Of a stretch of DNA of 64,000 nt, positions 24,250 through 37,908 are shown piece after piece (the stretch's first letter is position 1; every line of letters begins with the position of its first letter). The notes beneath the pieces were generated by a model. The model was given only the letters and a program-made list of their open reading frames with translations, searched no databases and had not been told where the DNA came from. The stretch spans positions 1 through 64,000 of the forward strand of contig JACCGJ010001873.1 of the NCBI GenBank assembly GCA_013407085.1, given 5' to 3'. Made by a program: the position numbers and the translations under genes. Origin of the DNA: Atriophallophorus winterbourni. Lineage: Eukaryota > Platyhelminthes > Trematoda > Plagiorchiida > Microphallidae.

Positions 24250-25300
24250 AAATAAGTTAGATTGTACAGTATTAAACTAAAACACTCAACGAATCAACAG
24301 AAAATCAAACAAACCGATAGACATGAATAATGGCTGGAATCCGTGCTGATGTTATTTTTCTCATACTGTATATCATTATTGATAAATTTTAACAATTCTA
24401 TAATCGATACACCGCGATTGCCGTTCGCAGTAAATCGAAGTTGTAATAAATGGATCGATTGATTAAACTATCAAACTCACAGTTTGAATCAAACAACAAA
24501 ATGCATACTAAACGTAGATTCATAAGTATTTCCAATGTCAATAACTGGTGTGATAAAAATTGAGCGTCAAATATAACAGCGCGGTCAAGGCACGTAACCT
24601 ATGTTTATGAAGGTTTGATGGAAATTCTGTAAAATATTGATTTTTTACTTGATCAATGATTACTAATCAATCAACACCACCAAGAATATACTTGATGATG
24701 AACATAACTGTCAAAACTGCAATTCCTTTAGATAAATTTTACGCTTGAACAAATATTGTATGGGAATCTTCCCGGCCAAAACTTACGCAATAGCAAGAAA
24801 ACGGTAGTGAAAATGCCGTGAAAAGACTGAATAAATAAACGATTGTATTCAAAACTATAATTGTTAAGCATACTAAAGAGATGGATCCTCTCTGGTAAAA
24901 AATATACGACGAAAACCCTAATCGCGCCTTACAGTTTAACATTCACCATTTCTCTGTGGTATTCAAACTGTTCAATGCATTGGTAATAAATTGATAGAGA
25001 TTTTATGATTTGTTTTCTTATTCTCAATTAAGAACCGCGCTATCATCACATGACGTTCCTCATTCTTTGCTCAAGTAAACTCAGCTCATGATCAGAATAT
25101 AAAACTTCAGTGGATCGAAAAATTGCAGTTGAAATGATATAAACCTGTTCTATTCGCCGTTGATGTAACAAAAATTTCGATGAAGGTCAACTCTGTTGAG
25201 GAATGTCTAGTTTTACAAGCAGACCTAAACAAGCTGCTCTTCAATTTCCGCTAGTGCTAAATCTTACAAGCTGGACAACCTTTGCCTTTCTCATACGCAC
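24250..25300. other. Intronic stretch, nothing recognised
   Basis: No coding or repeat signature found in this part of CNG intron 3. Confidence 0.5.
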
Positions 25301-25309
25301 GCTTGAGTT

Positions 25310-25460
25310 TAGTGGGGGCTCATGTGATTGAACAAGTTGGTACGACCAACTTTTTCAATCAAGCGAATGCGGATCCTGGTCCTACTGTTCCTACCTGATG
25401 AGAGCAAACAGCACGAAACCGGGCGTGGGTGTGGGTGTGATGGAGATGCATGCAACTCAG
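25310..25460 (+). repeat. Family B hammerhead repeat
   Basis: Body with GTGATTGAACAAGTTGG and GCGGATCCTG leads into a hammerhead core: CTGATGA 25395-25401, stem II strands with loop AAACA, GAAACC 25415-25420, then GTGGGTGTGGG. Stem I pairs CCTAC with GTGGG (one G-U). The base before the cleavage position reads G rather than T (GGGC for GGTC), which should impair cleavage. Confidence 0.7.
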
Positions 25461-25469
25461 CTTTTACAT

Positions 25470-28400
25470 AATATGGAACTAGATTAAAATATCCCATTCC
25501 ATTTGATCGGTTTTACTTTGATCCACCATATGATGGGTCATCTCGTGTTTCGTTGGAAATATAAAATTTTGTTTATTTTGAGATATATTTTCCGTTAATC
25601 TCACATTTTGAGAGGAAGTATTTATCGATTTTTTCCGATGAACTCAACGCAATTCATTTGCATGTCATTCTATTTCGGTATGATTGATTGATGGATTATT
25701 GTCATAATTCGAAAACGTGGTTTGACAATAAATCAAGTTGATTAAACAAACTAGATTTTTATCGCATTCAAACTTGAGGGAAAAAGAAAGAGAGAAGTAC
25801 AGGGTAGAATTAGTTGAATATTCAAAGTAATACAATGGCCATCATCATCGATTATGTTTTATGTCAACAAACCATGAAGTATTTTTTTTAATTTTTTATA
25901 TTAGGATTGTTTATAATCTATTGTTTAATAATATTATCGCTTGTAAAAATTTCAGAATGCTTTGCCTAAAACTATATAAAAAATAACAGTGCTCTCAGAC
26001 CCACAACACGAATGAAATGTTTGTGGTAGCATAACACGTACTAGGTTTCAAAGTACCCTAATGCGTGCAAGTATATTGGCCTCAAAATTATTGATTGTCA
26101 TTGAACGGGAAAAATAAACAGCCTTAGTAAAGCAGAAATGTGGCTGACGGTCGATGATGTCTCATTGCAAAACTCGGATTCCTAATGAAACAGTTAGAGC
26201 GTCGCAACACTATGTCTCCTAAATTCACTTCACAGCTCAATGGACACAATAGTCACAAAAAACGTTTTTGTGGGAGTTGTGCAAACCTGATTGATATATA
26301 TGACATTAATGTATATATTTTGTACTATTTTCAAGGTCGTTCTATTATTTTGTATATTGAAATGATGTGTGTGCATACACAAACCGTTTTATGGTCCATT
26401 TAATACAACGAAGCTTTCAGTTTTTGATATACAAGATAGTAATTTTCAAGAAATATAAGTGTTTGTATAAATTGTGATGACTCAAATCAGTTTATTTTGA
26501 GACGTGTTGGTAAAATTATGTTTGATCAGTGCATTTTTTATTGGTTTATTTTGTCTGAAAACACATGCAATAAAACTTGTTGCCATTTGTTTATAATACA
26601 TCCTTTATACATGTTCTGACTAAGATTCCGTTCCAGAAGTGAAGTCATGGCATAAAGTGCTATAGCCGATTCACGTAAAACATTTATTTCATGTTTATTG
26701 TACAGCTTGACCTTAAACATATTCGCAAGCATGCATTATTCTATTTACGACTTTTTAAACTAGAATTTTTGCCCTATGGATAGAATTATTAATTTCAAAG
26801 TCTCATTTCAAGGCTGAGAGCTTTTCGTGTCATTTTTCAATAAATCATGAAAAAACTAAATGTTCCTCACCTGATATCAGACGCCAAGCATTGTACTTGA
26901 GAATACTCGGTAAAAGTTAATAAGATATTAACGCCGAAGATGAAGGATACGCGGCACCGAAGATTTCACCAAAAATGTCATAGCATTTTAATCCTTCACC
27001 TGATATTTTTCAGTTAATTTGCTAACAAATAATACAAAATTATAAAAGCAGATATATTATAACTATTTAAACTTTACGTTTTTTACTTCAGTAATTCTGA
27101 GCCCGAGTTTCTTTTATAATCTACCAATAAAATATTTTTTAAGAAAGGGAGATGACGAAAATCTTTTGAAAATTTTTTAAATATTAATCTAAATGAAATT
27201 TAATTAGAACAATAAATTAACCCCACGATATCAAAAACGCATTTGAGACCGATAGGAATGACGATTTTAAAGTAATTTTAGTGACGCTCCACAAGTGACA
27301 CAAGCTTAGTCAACGCAATAGTGTCAGTACGAACAGCGTTCGGATTTTATAACATTTATCTGACCAAGTTAAAAAATTTCATTAATACAAATACCATTGT
27401 AGGTGATGAGTTTATTATAATGGACAGGTGAGTTCAAATTCAAATGACTCACTCCTATGCATACTGCTTCGTTTGTGACAGACGAGTCCCATATCTTAAA
27501 TGAAACGACTTAACAATGGTTTGGACCGATAGAAGTGCAAAAATCAAGATGTATATCGCAGAAATCTGTGGACCGGTTATGCGACGAATACGCATTAACA
27601 CAGGATGCACATAAATCAAACTATCACGCTGAAAACTTTGCGGTCATTGATCACGCCAGCACACACGCAATACAATTAGGTATTGCACAGCATGCACTGC
27701 ATTACGTTAATAGATCTTGATCTCCCTTGCGTATATCAACAAATGAACAATTAACCAAAATATCATAACACACATTTTTCCATCATCTCAGCATTTATTA
27801 GACAAATTAGGTTCAATCAGGTACCTAAGACCTGTTCTTACTACCACACATGGTCGGACTAAACTTCGGCGTCAAGAAAGAAACATAACGAAGAAAGGCT
27901 TAGGCCGAACTATTGCAAAGTTAAGTGTGATGTCATAATCCACTGAATAAATTGACCGCACATCAACGGTTTTTTTTTAGAAACGTAGAGTATGTAGTTT
28001 GCCATGGTATAGCTATGTAAATTTCTTTTCCTACCAATTGGAAAAACATAGTTTGCTGAAAGTATGTGAGACTAATATGACTATGCAATCGTTGAGAATA
28101 AATATGCCGAGATAAAGAGAGTATTGTTTAAAATACAACTTCAAATAGTAACTTTCGTTTAAACAGCTAACGCATGCGAATCGTTTATTGGGAAGCAACA
28201 TTTGTTGGATTCAGTTGTGAAAAGTAATATGATAGACAGGCCGATTTGATTTTGCAGGTTACCTAAACTTCGTTGTTATCTTTTACCACAACGCCAGAAA
28301 ATGTCACTTTTCTTGAAATGGAAATCAATATCAAGTGCATAACTTGTCGAGTTTTTACCCAAATAACGTGAATAAGTTCCATCGATCGGATTATCTGATT

Positions 28401-29915
28401 GGTTTTATATATTGAATGATTAAATGCTAGTAAAACGGTGTGGAATACGAGGTCGTCGTACGCATGTGATATACATTCATGGTCTATATCGATCATAAAA
28501 TGCGAACGTCGTGCTTTTTCGGGTAAGTTATAAATCTTCCACATATTTAACCTACATCAAATTATCAATATCGTGATTTCGAAAGAATTATCGATAAGGA
28601 TGTTTACAAATATCGTTTCAGTATGATTCCCTTGGTTATCTCTGTCTTGAATCTAACTCTAGGATCTTTTCATACTTTCTACAGTAACTGAAAGGATTTT
28701 TTCTCATCACGGAGCAATTAAAATTCTCATTTTAAACCTTTGATTAATAAGCAACATGATCGTAGGAGAAAATAAATAATTGCAAAATCATATGTTTTCT
28801 ATAATCGATTTTGGTCGAAAGAAGTTTGCCTTTGCGCTTGCTGTAGAACTAATCACGGATTCCATGAATGAATACAAGACTCAAGATTTTGGGATGCACA
28901 GGCAATTGGCTTTATAAAAGTCGGGAAAATATTGATACAAAATTACATGCGTATAAATCTTATAAACTATTGCGATGACCAGGGTATGGCAGAGGAAAAA
29001 GTTTTCCTTATGCATGTGAAACATCGACATTAATTCGCAAATAAGCGGATTCATTCTATTCGCGTGGATGTTACCACATTGTAGGGTGCGAATTTCAATT
29101 TGAAACTTGTATACACTGAATAAAACTATCTGCGGGAGTTCTGTTTGGAATTTGGGATACCATCATACAAACATGAAATCAAATGGTCCCGAAAGCTGTA
29201 CGCCCGTTGAAAAAATAGAAAATAGTTTGAATGTTCAAGTCCTCAGACCCAATCGTTTATGCTGCTCAAAGTATGGCAGATGTTCCAATGCTTCGACAAG
29301 ACCAGACAGTCGACTTTTTAAATGCTCCTCATGCTGTGTTTGAGTTACACATCCTCTTGAATGACAGTTTTCATGCCAAGATGTTTTTCATAATTCCTTC
29401 TTCTGAAAACCCTGGATCGAATTATCTTGATTTGCTTATCAAAGTTTTTCGTATGCGATGACATTTATACATCTATTTAATTCTGCAACAATCGTGAAGA
29501 ATGTATAGTGATTAACAGTGGTATTTGGATCATGCTGTGAGACAACTAATTGGTGAAAAATAAACTTACGTTCCGTTAATCCCGAATTATGGTGTTCATT
29601 TTTGATGGGGTAAATCATAAAAATATAGATTGCCGCATATGGTATAAGCGAGAGAAAAAAAGTACTTGTTCCCAATTCTCAATCTGATTATAACACACCG
29701 GATTGGTTTAAATGGAAATGTTTGACTTGATCCAGCACTAACCGTGCCCCTTCGATGCAAGTTGTACGCTGTGTCGATATCTAACCGAAAACGCGTCTGT
29801 TCTTGACCGTACTATGATCAATAGACTGCTCGCTCTGAACATTTAAGAGTCGTGTCTTAAGTACGTGACGTGCAGCCAAAAAAAGTGCGAAAACGTTACA
29901 CTTAGACTAATTAAG
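25470..29915. other. Intronic stretch, nothing recognised
   Basis: About 4.4 kb of CNG intron 3, strongly AT-rich around 25860-25990 and 27000-27240. No transposon motif, exon signature or repeat copy was identified. Confidence 0.5.
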
Positions 29916-29919
29916 TCAC

Positions 29920-30170
29920 GAAAAAGTGGCTCACAAGCGCAACTTGTTTAATATTCTTCCACTGTTGCAATGCATGCGAATCATATTCGTATTATCCCTA
30001 TCTGATGAGTGTAAAAAGCACAAAACCTGCCGTGGGGTGTATGCGATGAAAATGCTTGCAAATACGGATTTCCGTTCTTGATCATGGCAAGTGATTGAAC
30101 AGATTGGTCGTGCCAACCCTATCCAACAGTAGATTACAAGCTCAACTTGTTTAATTCACATAGAGATCTC
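29920..30170 (+). repeat. Family B hammerhead repeat, remains of two adjacent units
   Basis: Order: end of a body (GTGGCTCACAAGCGCAACTTG, about 29928), hammerhead core with CTGATGA at 30002-30008 and stem II GTGT/GCAC, ACC and GTGGGGTGT, then a full body (GTGATTGAACAGATTGGTCG, about 30091) ending again in the same TACAAGCTCAACTTG stretch at about 30137. Body-motif-body shows that the element existed as a head-to-tail array. The G12 core base is A here, so this copy is probably inactive. Confidence 0.7.
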
Positions 30171-30789
30171 GTCAATTTTTCGGTGAAGAAACTGTTTTTA
30201 ATGGGCATCAGTTCCAGTCTATCGAGTTGAATTTTGTTACCAGATAGAATGGATAACATATTTATCTACCGTTTCGATTTCCGCAAAAAACATTTAACCT
30301 AAATTATATAAATACTAACAAGTTATGTAACAGTTCACAAAAATCATTTTCATCAGAGTAATCCGATACGTCTTAAACGTTACCTGTAACACCTCGCCAA
30401 TTTATTTCATAGCTATTGTTATGGCAGTCAATTTACTTGTCGTTTTAGGGAAATATTTATAAATTTATTATGCGTGATTCTCACATACCTCGCTCTAAAG
30501 ATAGCAAAACAGCAAAAACCATTGAAATATCTTGAGTTCAATCAAATTATTGAATCAAATCGTAAACGGTTCATGCCTTTTCCATCACACAGCCCACGCT
30601 TCTTTTTGTGTTGCTGGAGCTTATATGTTATTAACATTCCGATCTGGACACAAGCCTCGAAACAGTGGAAAACGGGTACATTTAACAAGAACTTTAAAGT
30701 CTCTGTTGATTAAGGCTGGTTTGGCCTGGTCAACATAACTGTATCTTAGTTCACGTGCAGTCTCTGAATGTGCAGCACTTTGCCTGGAT

Positions 30790-30960
30790 CAGGCTTGTGA
30801 TTTCATGCATAAGGCTGGCAAGACCAAGCTGTTCAATCACATGTAAACACTAACGTAGATAGACTGGAACCCATGGGCTGAAAAATTTTCCTCATTCGCA
30901 AGTATTCCCATCACACACCCCACAATCACTGCCGTTTGAGTACATGTGACTACGCCGTTT
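30790..30960 (-). repeat. Family B repeat, partial inverted copy
   Basis: Minus strand holds the downstream hammerhead half (GGGGTGTGTGATGGGAATAC, about 30949-30922), an internal stretch with CAGCCCATGGGTTCCAG, and the body start GTGATTGAACAGCTTGGTC (about 30842-30822). The CTGATGA half is not present. The internal stretch resembles the copy at 11420-11640. Confidence 0.6.
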
Positions 30961-30969
30961 GGCGGTGTC

Positions 30970-33460
30970 CAACCTATCCATAATTGGCTTCAAAAATATT
31001 GATACGTTTTTAGTCGCGCACACGGTAATCTCAGTATCGCATGAACTTCGCCGCGTTTCCTTATAAAGGATTACAATCCTCGAAAAAGGATCAAAATGAT
31101 CCTGACCTTTCTCACATGATTTGAGACCATTTTGACTAACCTTATATAAGCTATTTAGTTGATTTAGCTACGGCTGGCGATCCAGATAATACAAATATTG
31201 CGTTTCGCATTAACGTAAGTGGTCTGGCCAAGGTTCGGTGTCGGAAACTAATAGTTACACAGAAAGTGAACTCCCACTGATTACTCAAATTATTTTTCAT
31301 GTTATTTGGAATTGTGTCATTTTAAGCTAAGGTTACAGTTGTCAAACAAAAGTAAAACAAAAATGAGGAAACACCACAAAGTGACCGACGATTAGAAATC
31401 CACAGCACCCCATCAAATCGCATTGCTGGAGTCAACAAAACTGCTGTACATTGATAGACAGCACGTGAACTGAGCGACGATCAAGTTGCGAACATTTACA
31501 CTAATATGCTAAAAGGACGAAGAGTTCAGTGTTTGCTCGCACGCGACAATTTAGCCATGACAACCAACTTGACATTATCTCGCCCACGTAAAATGGCTAG
31601 CTGTCGAACCGCCGAAGCGCACTTTTTAAATATGCCATTTGTTATGGAAGATGGGTTTTCGAGGATCACCAGCAATACGTATTTAAATACCTTTTTGGGT
31701 TCACTGTGTTTAGGACAAATCTGCTCAATTCAAAATACACCATTATATTTGGTACCATTCCTGCATAGGTAGTCACTATTCAATCTTTGCCGAGGGCTAT
31801 AGACTTTTTTCGTGCTGTCGCGTCAACAGTGCACACCTCGACTGCTAGAAAACATTTGTATTGTTAAATATTATATTGTGATTTTGTTCTTGTTAACTAA
31901 AATGATACTGAAGGAGACGTGTCATCTGAATTAGGAGCTAAAATTAAAAGATCATGAAATGTCAGTATCAATTACACTAAGAATTTCCAGAAAACAGTGC
32001 GCCAATTGTAGATTTTAATTTCAGCTAGGTTTTGTGCAAATGGGTCGTCGTTAAAGTTTTTCGGTATCATGGTTCATTCACATTAACTGTTTGAATCTAT
32101 AGGTGAACCCAAAGTAATGAAACGAGATTCCAAGACATGGAGAACAAACAGTCGTTTGCAAATTTTACGTAAGAAATAGATTTAGGTAAAGCAGTCTAAC
32201 AAATAAGATACAATCGAATATCATGTCGCAATTAAAGCTGCGTGTCCTCTATGCTAAACAATAGATATCAACTTACAAAATAGGCGAAATTACTAGAGAT
32301 CAGATCTAGATGAATTTCAGGTTGCAACAAGTTACCTATGGATATCTATATCGCTCGCAATTACATACGTGAAATTTGGGTGCCACGATCTGTGAATAAC
32401 CAAAAACTATTTAAACTTCATTTGTTGCTGCCATCCCTGTATCAAAATTGTGGAAAATTCTTTCGCCGTTGAGATTTTTTATCTCATGAACATTCTTATG
32501 TTACTTTCTTTACTACAATTAAACTACCAAGGCCTATACGGCAGGATCGAATGTTCGCATTCAATATAACTAAGCTGTGAAGTTACCTTTTAATGAGTGG
32601 CAATCGCGAGCTTTCGGATAACAGTAAAACCCATTCTTCTGGTTGACTTGCCGACGAACAACAATCGTCTGCAAACATTTTTGTGTTAGGGGAAAATTTC
32701 ATTGAGGATGTTTTAAGGGATAACCTGCAAGAAATCAGGACTGGATGGAGAATATCAGCCGTTATTAAACGAAGCATAATTCGCCAACGTATATCAAATT
32801 AGATTGACAGATATCGGACAAAATTGATCAGCATGAACTTGCCTTACACAGCAAATCTGAATGTCAATCGGTACAGGCATACTCGTTGTGTCCACTGTCC
32901 TTAGTTGCTTTTCATAGAAGCAAGTAGTCTGCGGGTAAATCATTGTCATTTGCATAATGGCCGTATGACCTATTAGCATTCGGTTGTTATTTAAGCTAAG
33001 GGAGGTGAATGAGATTCACATTGGAATCTTTGATCTGATGTATAAATCGTGACGAAATCAACTAGTGGACAAGAATCGGGAATGACTTCGATAAGATGGG
33101 ATACGATGTCCTCGATGTGAGGTTCGGTTCAGTAATCCTTTTTAAACCACGTGGTTAGAATTTAAAAAATTAAATGTAACGATAATTCTGGTGTTCACTA
33201 AAGCAGACAACCAGGGAAATTAATAGGCCGATTCGGAGAACTATAAAAGCGTATTAAACAACAGTCATGACATACGAGGGATTATCATTCCTTTTATTCG
33301 TGTTTCGGTCTTGATGGAAAAAGTATTGGATACAGACTACGACGTCGATTTGTGCGATGCTGAATCGTTAACTCGCTGTCTCTTATGGGTGTGTGAAATG
33401 CAGTTTCGATGGGCATAAATCCTGAGCTTTCGGGTGGTATGCAGAACAACACCCACCGGT
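30970..33460. other. Intronic stretch, nothing firm
   Basis: A 267-base open frame at 31506-31772 has no recognisable domain. Bases 31190-31280 and 34640-34720 share a short AAGGTTCGGTGTC motif of unknown meaning. Confidence 0.4.
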
Positions 33461-33469
33461 ACACCACAA

Positions 33470-34050
33470 AAACAGGAAGGGCCGAAACGAGTCCGTAATG
33501 TTTCGAGCTTCTGTAGAATTGCATTAGAATGGTCAGCGTAACAGCATGTTTGAAAGCATGAACAGATTGACAGCTACAACCGCTTTCGATAGATGCACAA
33601 TTCATCAAGCTCAGGCAAATGAACACTACGTGTTAAGGACTTAAAACGTACCGGTTGGCACGAAATCCATTGACAAGTGGCAACCGGAACAGACATGTTT
33701 CAGGTCAGTGTTGTAGTAATTTGATCCGTGTATATAAAATAGGCGTGTGTTTGGTTTTTTGTCATGTGTGTGACCAGTTGGCTTCCTCTTGTATTGTGGG
33801 ACTCGTGGGTAATCACGATTAGCGTTAGACACGATGATCCAAGGAGTGAATCGGGGCACAATCGAAAAGTGGTTGCAAAACGTGCGTGAATAACGTGTTT
33901 GATGTTGGATCGTGTTTCCTGAAGCCTGTGTAAGCAATGTAATTGAGATTATAACGGAACGCGTTTTAGCCTCGATAAAACTGACATAATCACTTCCGAC
34001 TCTCTGACCCATACAGTAGGGCGAGAACTTACCTGAGGAGGCGGTCAAAC
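33470..34050 (+). repeat. Family D dispersed repeat
   Basis: One of four copies (others 36450-36960, 43170-43700 and, inverted, 58850-59170). Shared landmarks in order: GAATTGCATTAGAA, TAAGGACTTAAAACGTACCGG, GGCAACCGGAACAGACA, a TATA-like TATAAAATAGG, TTGTGGGACTCGTGGGT and GATTAGCGTT. It has no coding capacity that could be recognised. An LTR-like or other non-autonomous element is possible. Confidence 0.65.
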
Positions 34051-34294
34051 TTGTTAAAGCAGAAGGTCTTGAGGTAAATAATATGGATGAGTCAGAAAAG
34101 TAAACAATTTGACTCTAAGCACTGACGCTAGTCGACCAATATTTTTCTCATATATAATAGGTAGTATTTTTCCCATTTTTAAATTAATCGCATTAGTCAT
34201 GCATTCAAACATGCGAGCCACAGTAAAATCATGTCATAATTTTAGTAATGTGTTGTTGACATACCTGACACTTAATACAACTTGTCTATGGTTG

Positions 34295-34460
34295 TTTGCT
34301 GTCATTAGGTGAAGAAAGTAAGATTAGTTTCAGCAAGCCATGTAAGAGCGAAAGAGTGTTCAGTTAGACTTTGAAGCCACTGTTCAATAACATTTAATAG
34401 CGATGTTGAAACGCAGAATCACGAATCCTAGTCAAGCGCTCAAGGCGCTGATATATGACC
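34295..34460 (-). repeat. Family A hammerhead repeat, badly decayed
   Basis: Plus-strand landmarks TTGCTGTCATTAGGTGAAGA, AGTAAGATTAGTTTCAG and CAAGCGCTCAAGGCGC match the unit at 42671-42912 in order. The core reads CTAATGA on the minus strand and GAAAC is lost. Confidence 0.55.
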
Positions 34461-34699
34461 AAATTCATGTGTTGCTCCCATCTCCCGCACTTACATAAAA
34501 CAGCCTGTCTAACTCTGTTTGTCATGACCTTATTAACATGTATAAATTTGACATGGTCTTGACAATGTGACTTGACAGACTCTAGTTTAGTATAGGCAGC
34601 ATAACGACGATTACAAAACAAAGCTAGAAAACGGAAATCTACCTAACCGTGTTACAGGTGGTAACGCCCTTGGTATGACAAAGGTTCGGTGTCAGAAGC

Positions 34700-36440
34700 A
34701 AACCTTCCCAAAAGTTAGTTTAATGGATTACATTCAAATTTCTGTCCACTTCAGTTCACCATTATATTCATGGCGAAATTCGCAACAAGAGTTTAGGGTT
34801 TTAATTCGAAAATCCCGATTGAACTGATTGCCACCATAGATTTTAATCAAACTGCAATGGTCACCATATATTTCAAGTACAAACAAAATTTTCAAAATTT
34901 TATTTTCGTTCATAGCTGCCAGATATCCATGAGATATATCTATTGTGAGCGTACAACTGCTTACAAATGATAATATTTCATAGACTGTGGGTTCGAATTA
35001 CACAACAATCGATCTAGTTCAATCTACTAACAACCTTTAAAAATATGGATGAATTTTGGATAAGCGTTTAGAATAAAACACAATGTGAACCGTCTCCTTA
35101 TCGGGTCATAAAACTATTTTTTGACGAATGAGAAATATTTCCAACAATTTCTCTGAGAAACATTTGGCAAATGCTTAAGTTAATGAGGTGGTTGCACGTT
35201 TTGTACCTTTGCTATTGCTACTGCGATTAGTTGAGAAACGAAACATCAGAGAGTGATGGGAACTCCATAATTACAAATTAATCATGGTTACTCTGTGCTC
35301 TGATTGATAAACAGTCTAAAACATTTATGAAATAATTCTGATGTATTTATTTTGCCGTGGTTGGAAATTTCAGTAAAAGGAGCTCGTCGCTTGTCTCTTA
35401 AATGTTTGACATTAAAATTACGTTGCCCAGTGATTCTAATTCTTTCGTGAATGTTTCAAACTCATCAGGACAAATATTCATTCAGCTAAGCACTATAAAT
35501 CAGAAATATCATATTTCTGCTGGCACTCTAGTGTATACGAAAAAAGGGCAATTTACAGCTTACACTTCCAATCGGATCAGCAGTTTTCATGTTGCAAAAC
35601 CAAGACACACTTTAACAATATTCAACGTTAGCTTAGAAAATAATGGGATTGCAATTAATCTATCCATCATGCACTCATTTCAGTTCTGCATCCATTAATG
35701 AAGCTAATGGCGTATCTATTTAAATCTACGCTTCCTAATCTATCCGATTTTCTCTCTCTAAGTATACATTTATGAGTACAGATGGATACTGATCAAGCAT
35801 TCCCATGTTCCCATTTTTGCTGTAAACTCGCTAGTACGAAACTACGTAAAATTAAATAAATATTCATTCTTTTACATACGATTTGAACTTTCATTTATTT
35901 TCCATTCCACAACCTAGAACAAACATTTCAAAAACTAATTGCTTTCCGCTTTGAACTGACCGCTTTGTATTGAACGGTCGTTGAAAATATGTGAAAATCA
36001 GTTCTGCTCAATCCGAAAGCAGAAACCACTTGTGGATTGTAGGCTCATTTATCATCAGTTGACAAGATAATGGCTGCCGCAACACCTCGACTAACTTGTT
36101 CTACCAGCAAACGTGAAATAAACACAAATAGATAACAGAATGCCGACAAACCAAATTTATCAGCCAGAGTAACATTGTTAAACAATCATATTGTCATAAA
36201 ACCTGTGCAGACAACGTGATAGACATTAGAACATGGAAAGCGATTTGGTATTAGTCGACGAAAGAAAACCTTCGTTCACGCAGTTGCTGTGATAAAACTA
36301 AGAAGCTATTTGAGAAATGATTGAAAGTGTCCCGAAAAAACAAGGAACCTGGCGTGATAAGAAAACGAGTGAATGATCATGGACAAGCAGCTTGGTATCG
36401 CCGACGGAACATTTTGAAGAAAACGTGTGTGTGGATGTGC
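34700..36440. other. Intronic stretch, nothing recognised
   Basis: The open frame 35402-35698 has no known domain or supporting splice sites and is left unassigned. Confidence 0.45.
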
Positions 36441-36449
36441 TTAGTAAAT

Positions 36450-36960
36450 TAGGGACGAGTGCTATTTACCAGCGTTTGGGTGATATACAAGAAACCGCAC
36501 TCAGGCACAGGAACGACCATGGAGGACAATCTCGAACCCGTAATAATTCGGGTTCTGGAAGGATTGCATGATAACGTTTCGAGCAAAAACAACTTCAAAA
36601 ACATTAGGCGATGTGCAATATCAGTCGCTAGTGAAAAATATGTTATTCAAAAAGGTCGGCCTAAATGAGCCTAACGTAGTAAGGGCTTGAATTTAACCAG
36701 CTGGCACGAACTCAATTGGTAAATCAGATCGAAGTGGCACATTAAGGTGTTGTAATAACGTGACTTGCCCATATAAGATAAGATCGCGTTTTCTTCGTGT
36801 GTTAATAAACACGCTTGATCAATTTACATTCTCTGACGATGTGGGATTCATGACGTGATTAACGTTGGAAATAGAGACCACAGAGATGAATCACGACGCA
36901 ATCGACAAGTGGATACGAAACGCATAGTATCACGTGATTCAAGTTGTAACGTAATAGATG
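36450..36960 (+). repeat. Family D dispersed repeat
   Basis: Shares with the copies at 33470 and 43170 the stretches TAATAATTCGGGTTCTGGAA, CGTTTCGAGC, AAATCAGATCGAAGTG and TAACGTTGGA, in the same order. Lies just 230 bases downstream (minus-strand sense: beyond the donor) of the CNG binding-domain exon. Confidence 0.6.
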
Positions 36961-37192
36961 ATAGAAAAGGGAACGCGATTTGGTCTCGATTGACATGCCG
37001 AAATCTTCCCTTCTTTCTAATATAGCATGTCTCTGTATTTCACGAGATTCACCAGCTTTTTTGAGTAATGTCATGATTGCGTTATCTGAAAAAATTTAAT
37101 TTAACCTTAGAATCGCAACGTGTTGATTTCAAATTCATTTCAACATGAGCGTCGTTTCAATCATGCAATCGGAACTGTTACGAGTGACTTAC

Positions 37193-37492
37193 CAAGTAGA
37201 GGCATTTTAAACGTATCGATTTTCTTGTACGCATGCTCCTCCAGCTTCCTCCTTGCTCCCGGGTACTCTTTCAGTACATCCCACAAATCAGATTTCGACA
37301 GACGGAATAGATCTGAGTAGCCAAGTGAACGGACTGACGCGCTTCTACGGTTTCCATACTGGCCCAGATTTAATATGGACAGTTCACCAAAATAACTACC
37401 AGCGTGCAGAGTAGCTAGAATTGTACGATTGTCGTCAGCTAACACATGCAACGTTCCGCGGTTTACAATAAACATGTGTTTGCCGATTTCCC
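37193..37492 (-). CDS. CNG channel, exon 3: cyclic-nucleotide-binding domain
   Basis: Acceptor catttag ends at 37493 and donor gtaagt starts at 37192 (minus strand). The exon is 300 bases. It completes the binding domain begun in the upstream exon: GEIGKHMFIVNRG, SYFGELSIL, then GNRRSASVRSLGYSDLF and the C-helix LKEYPGARRKLEEHAYKKI. These match CNGA subunits closely, including the conserved Gly-Glu and Arg of the phosphate-binding loop. The residue after that Arg is Ser, where CNGA has Thr; a hydroxyl there is associated with cGMP binding in the family. In the cell this domain binds cGMP or cAMP and opens the pore. The split codon shared with 37909 codes Gly. Confidence 0.95.
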
Positions 37493-37908
37493 CTAAATGA
37501 AGAAAAATACTGGGTTTCAAACTGGCTTATTCTTTTTAAAAATAATACTAATATACCAGAAATATTTATTTGAAATTTTCTGGAACTCAATTAGGTAATA
37601 CCTAAAAAATTAAACATTTCGTTGATGAATGGAATTGGTTCTGAAATATTAATTAACATTTTTATTATCTGTTCGAAAATTACAGTGAAATCTTTAAGTT
37701 TTTCAATGTTTATCTAAACGCAAATTTTTGGAGTAAAATGAATTATTTGATATATCAGCAATATCGAACCTTGTAGAATGAATTTCGGCTCGATCATCAA
37801 TGGAGCATTATTCTTTTATAACTAAAGTTGATTTAAACAAATAATTATCTTTGTTTCGCTATACGTTCACAATTTATCAACAATGATGTGGAATAGTTCG
37901 CGTCGTAC

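Noticed and set aside
33294..33626. 110-codon minus-strand frame as a gene
   Set aside because: It overlaps a family D repeat, has no recognised domain, and has no splice support.
34990..35005. GGGTTCGAATTAC as a tRNA T-loop
   Set aside because: No acceptor stem, D arm or anticodon arm could be placed around it.
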